From Venturia oleaginea (Eukaryota > Ascomycota > Dothideomycetes > Venturiales > Venturiaceae), in assembly GCA_013176395.1 (NCBI GenBank), contig JABMLP010000015.1, positions 372,001-436,000 on the forward strand: a stretch of DNA of 64,000 nt, in the 5' to 3' direction. The position numbers were made by a program, and so were the translations under genes. Positions 63,087-64,000 of the stretch are shown here, piece after piece (the stretch's first letter is position 1; each line of letters begins with the position of its first letter). The notes under the pieces are model-generated. The model searched no databases. It saw only the letters and a program-made list of their open reading frames with translations, and had not been told where the DNA came from.

Positions 63087-64000
63087 CTAACCATCAAACA
63101 CATCATGCTGCAACTCGACTCCAAAATCCTTGGCCATCTTCTTCATCTGCTGTTCGATTTCATCATCCATTCCTCCCCCAAACCCAGTGATCTGGCGAAG
63201 TCTGAACCACCACCACACAATATCTGTACCCAGCAGCACACATCTAAAAACAAAATGACTGCCCAAATTTCTGAAGCGCTCGGTGTAGCTCAATGCCTTG
63301 TCTTCGGCCAAGGCGCGACTAGCCCACAAACCGGTGATTTTGATCCTGTTGACTGGGGAGCCGAGGAACTGGTTGTTTCCTTGCACAATTCGCAAGTTGC
63401 GTCCGATGAAGATGAGCTCGCGCGGCCATTTCGATTCATCGCCTAGAATCTGACGGATGCCTTTGCGCATGCGCATTTGCATCTCGAAAGCTCTCTCCTG
63501 CTCGTCCATGCCTTCTAGCTCCTTGGTAATAGCATCCTTGGTGCTGTTGTCGCCACCGGTGTAAGGACGCAGAAGCGTTGCGCTGGCGAAGATATCAGGA
63601 TTGCTCACGCCCCAGCTGTTGACAACTTCCTTGATGGTGTCATTGTCGAAACTGATAAGTGCCTTCCAGAAGCGCGCGTATTGATGCTTAAAGGTGTCGG
63701 ACATGCGAATGTAGAGGCCGTGATCGATTAAAACCAGCTCTGGGTTTCCGTTTGGCAGCCGGCGGATGAAGATGTTGCCCGGATGGGGGTCGCAGTGCAC
63801 TAGACCCCAAAGAAACATTTGTGCGCTGAAGAGGTCGACCATGATTTGCATAACGGGTTTGTAGTTGAGACCCAAACCACCTTTGCCTGTCCGTCCTCTC
63901 CATTCGTTGCGTTCTGGTTTCAGTCTTTCGTGGTTGGGGTCATTAGTCGGTATTCTAGCAACAGCAGTCGACGCAGGGGCATCAGTCAACGGAGAATGTC
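63087..64000 (-). CDS. ABC1/ADCK-family kinase (Mcp2-like), partial
   Basis: The frame is open from the right edge of the window to TAG at 63089-63087; the N-terminal part lies outside. Conserved features of atypical UbiB/ABC1 kinases are PVMQIMVDLFSAQMFLWGLV and HCDPHPGNIFIRR (catalytic Asp and metal-binding Asn), followed by PELVLIDHGLYIRM (the DFG-equivalent Asp). The spacing and the C-terminal region (LRPYTGGDN, MRKGIRQILGDESKWPRELI, FIGRNLRIVQGNNQFLGSPV) fit the fungal Mcp2/ADCK1 branch, mitochondrial proteins tied to lipid and coenzyme Q balance. A hydrophobic stretch VFRCVLLGTDIVWWWF lies near the end. Confidence 0.85.
   Translation of the reverse strand, partial: HSPLTDAPASTAVARIPTNDPNHERLKPERNEWRGRTGKGGLGLNYKPVMQIMVDLFSAQMFLWGLVHCDPHPGNIFIRRLPNGNPELVLIDHGLYIRMSDTFKHQYARFWKALISFDNDTIKEVVNSWGVSNPDIFASATLLRPYTGGDNSTKDAITKELEGMDEQERAFEMQMRMRKGIRQILGDESKWPRELIFIGRNLRIVQGNNQFLGSPVNRIKITGLWASRALAEDKALSYTERFRNLGSHFVFRCVLLGTDIVWWWFRLRQITGFGGGMDDEIEQQMKKMAKDFGVELQHDVFDG

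Overview
The window looks like nuclear DNA of a filamentous ascomycete (Pezizomycotina). The host genes have short GT-AG introns of about 45-75 nt with CTAAC/CTAAT branch points. Gene families are typical of this group: an SidA-type ornithine N5-monooxygenase, a DMATS aromatic prenyltransferase, a fungal sterol-desaturase-like hydroxylase, an Mcp2-type ABC1 kinase and DUF4419. The repeats are Tad-like LINEs, chromodomain Gypsy, Copia, pogo/Fot and MULE elements. The species cannot be told from the sequence alone.

Layout. From 1 to about 44.2 kb the window is almost entirely nested transposable elements. Only one small gene island (3.9-5.4 kb: a hypothetical protein and an APH-like kinase) and a decayed ORF near 3.0-3.5 kb interrupt it. 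In order: an LTR-like repeat split by a 1.6-kb non-autonomous LINE derivative (1-2257); a pogo deletion derivative (5726-6743); an intact 5.9-kb LINE on the minus strand with a perfect 14-bp target-site duplication (6911-12833); a second, decayed copy of that LINE on the plus strand (12943-23742), broken by three insertions (a 246-bp insert, an LTR-like element carrying a DNA element with a DUF6589-like ORF, and a MULE deletion derivative with a perfect 9-bp TSD); a gag fragment (24122-25264); a frameshifted Gypsy element (25456-30379) with a palindromic rearrangement inside gag; a Copia remnant (31396-31815); a third, unrelated and decayed LINE (31816-37510); a nearly full chromodomain Gypsy (37533-43459); and nested LTR-like repeats (43460-44223).

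From 44.5 to 60.6 kb is a gene-rich block: SidA-like ornithine monooxygenase (-), AMID/FSP1-like flavoprotein (+), an SidI-like acyl-CoA ligase ending in a peroxisomal ARL tripeptide (+), a decayed DUF4419 gene (-), a small membrane protein (-), a hydroxylase of the sterol desaturase superfamily (-), a decayed F-box/LRR-like gene (+), a DMATS prenyltransferase (-) and a hypothetical ORF truncated by a repeat. Two perfect ATCWGATAA motifs, the consensus of the iron-responsive GATA repressor SreA, lie 5' of the acyl-CoA ligase. With the SidA-like gene close by, this suggests an iron-regulated hydroxamate siderophore locus, possibly extended by prenylation. A 1.1-kb palindromic LTR-like array (60616-61698) closes the block, and the window ends inside an Mcp2/ABC1-type kinase gene.

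Coordinates of spliced genes were deduced by eye from reading frame, splice consensus and family conservation. No similarity search could be run, so family names rest on recognised motifs.
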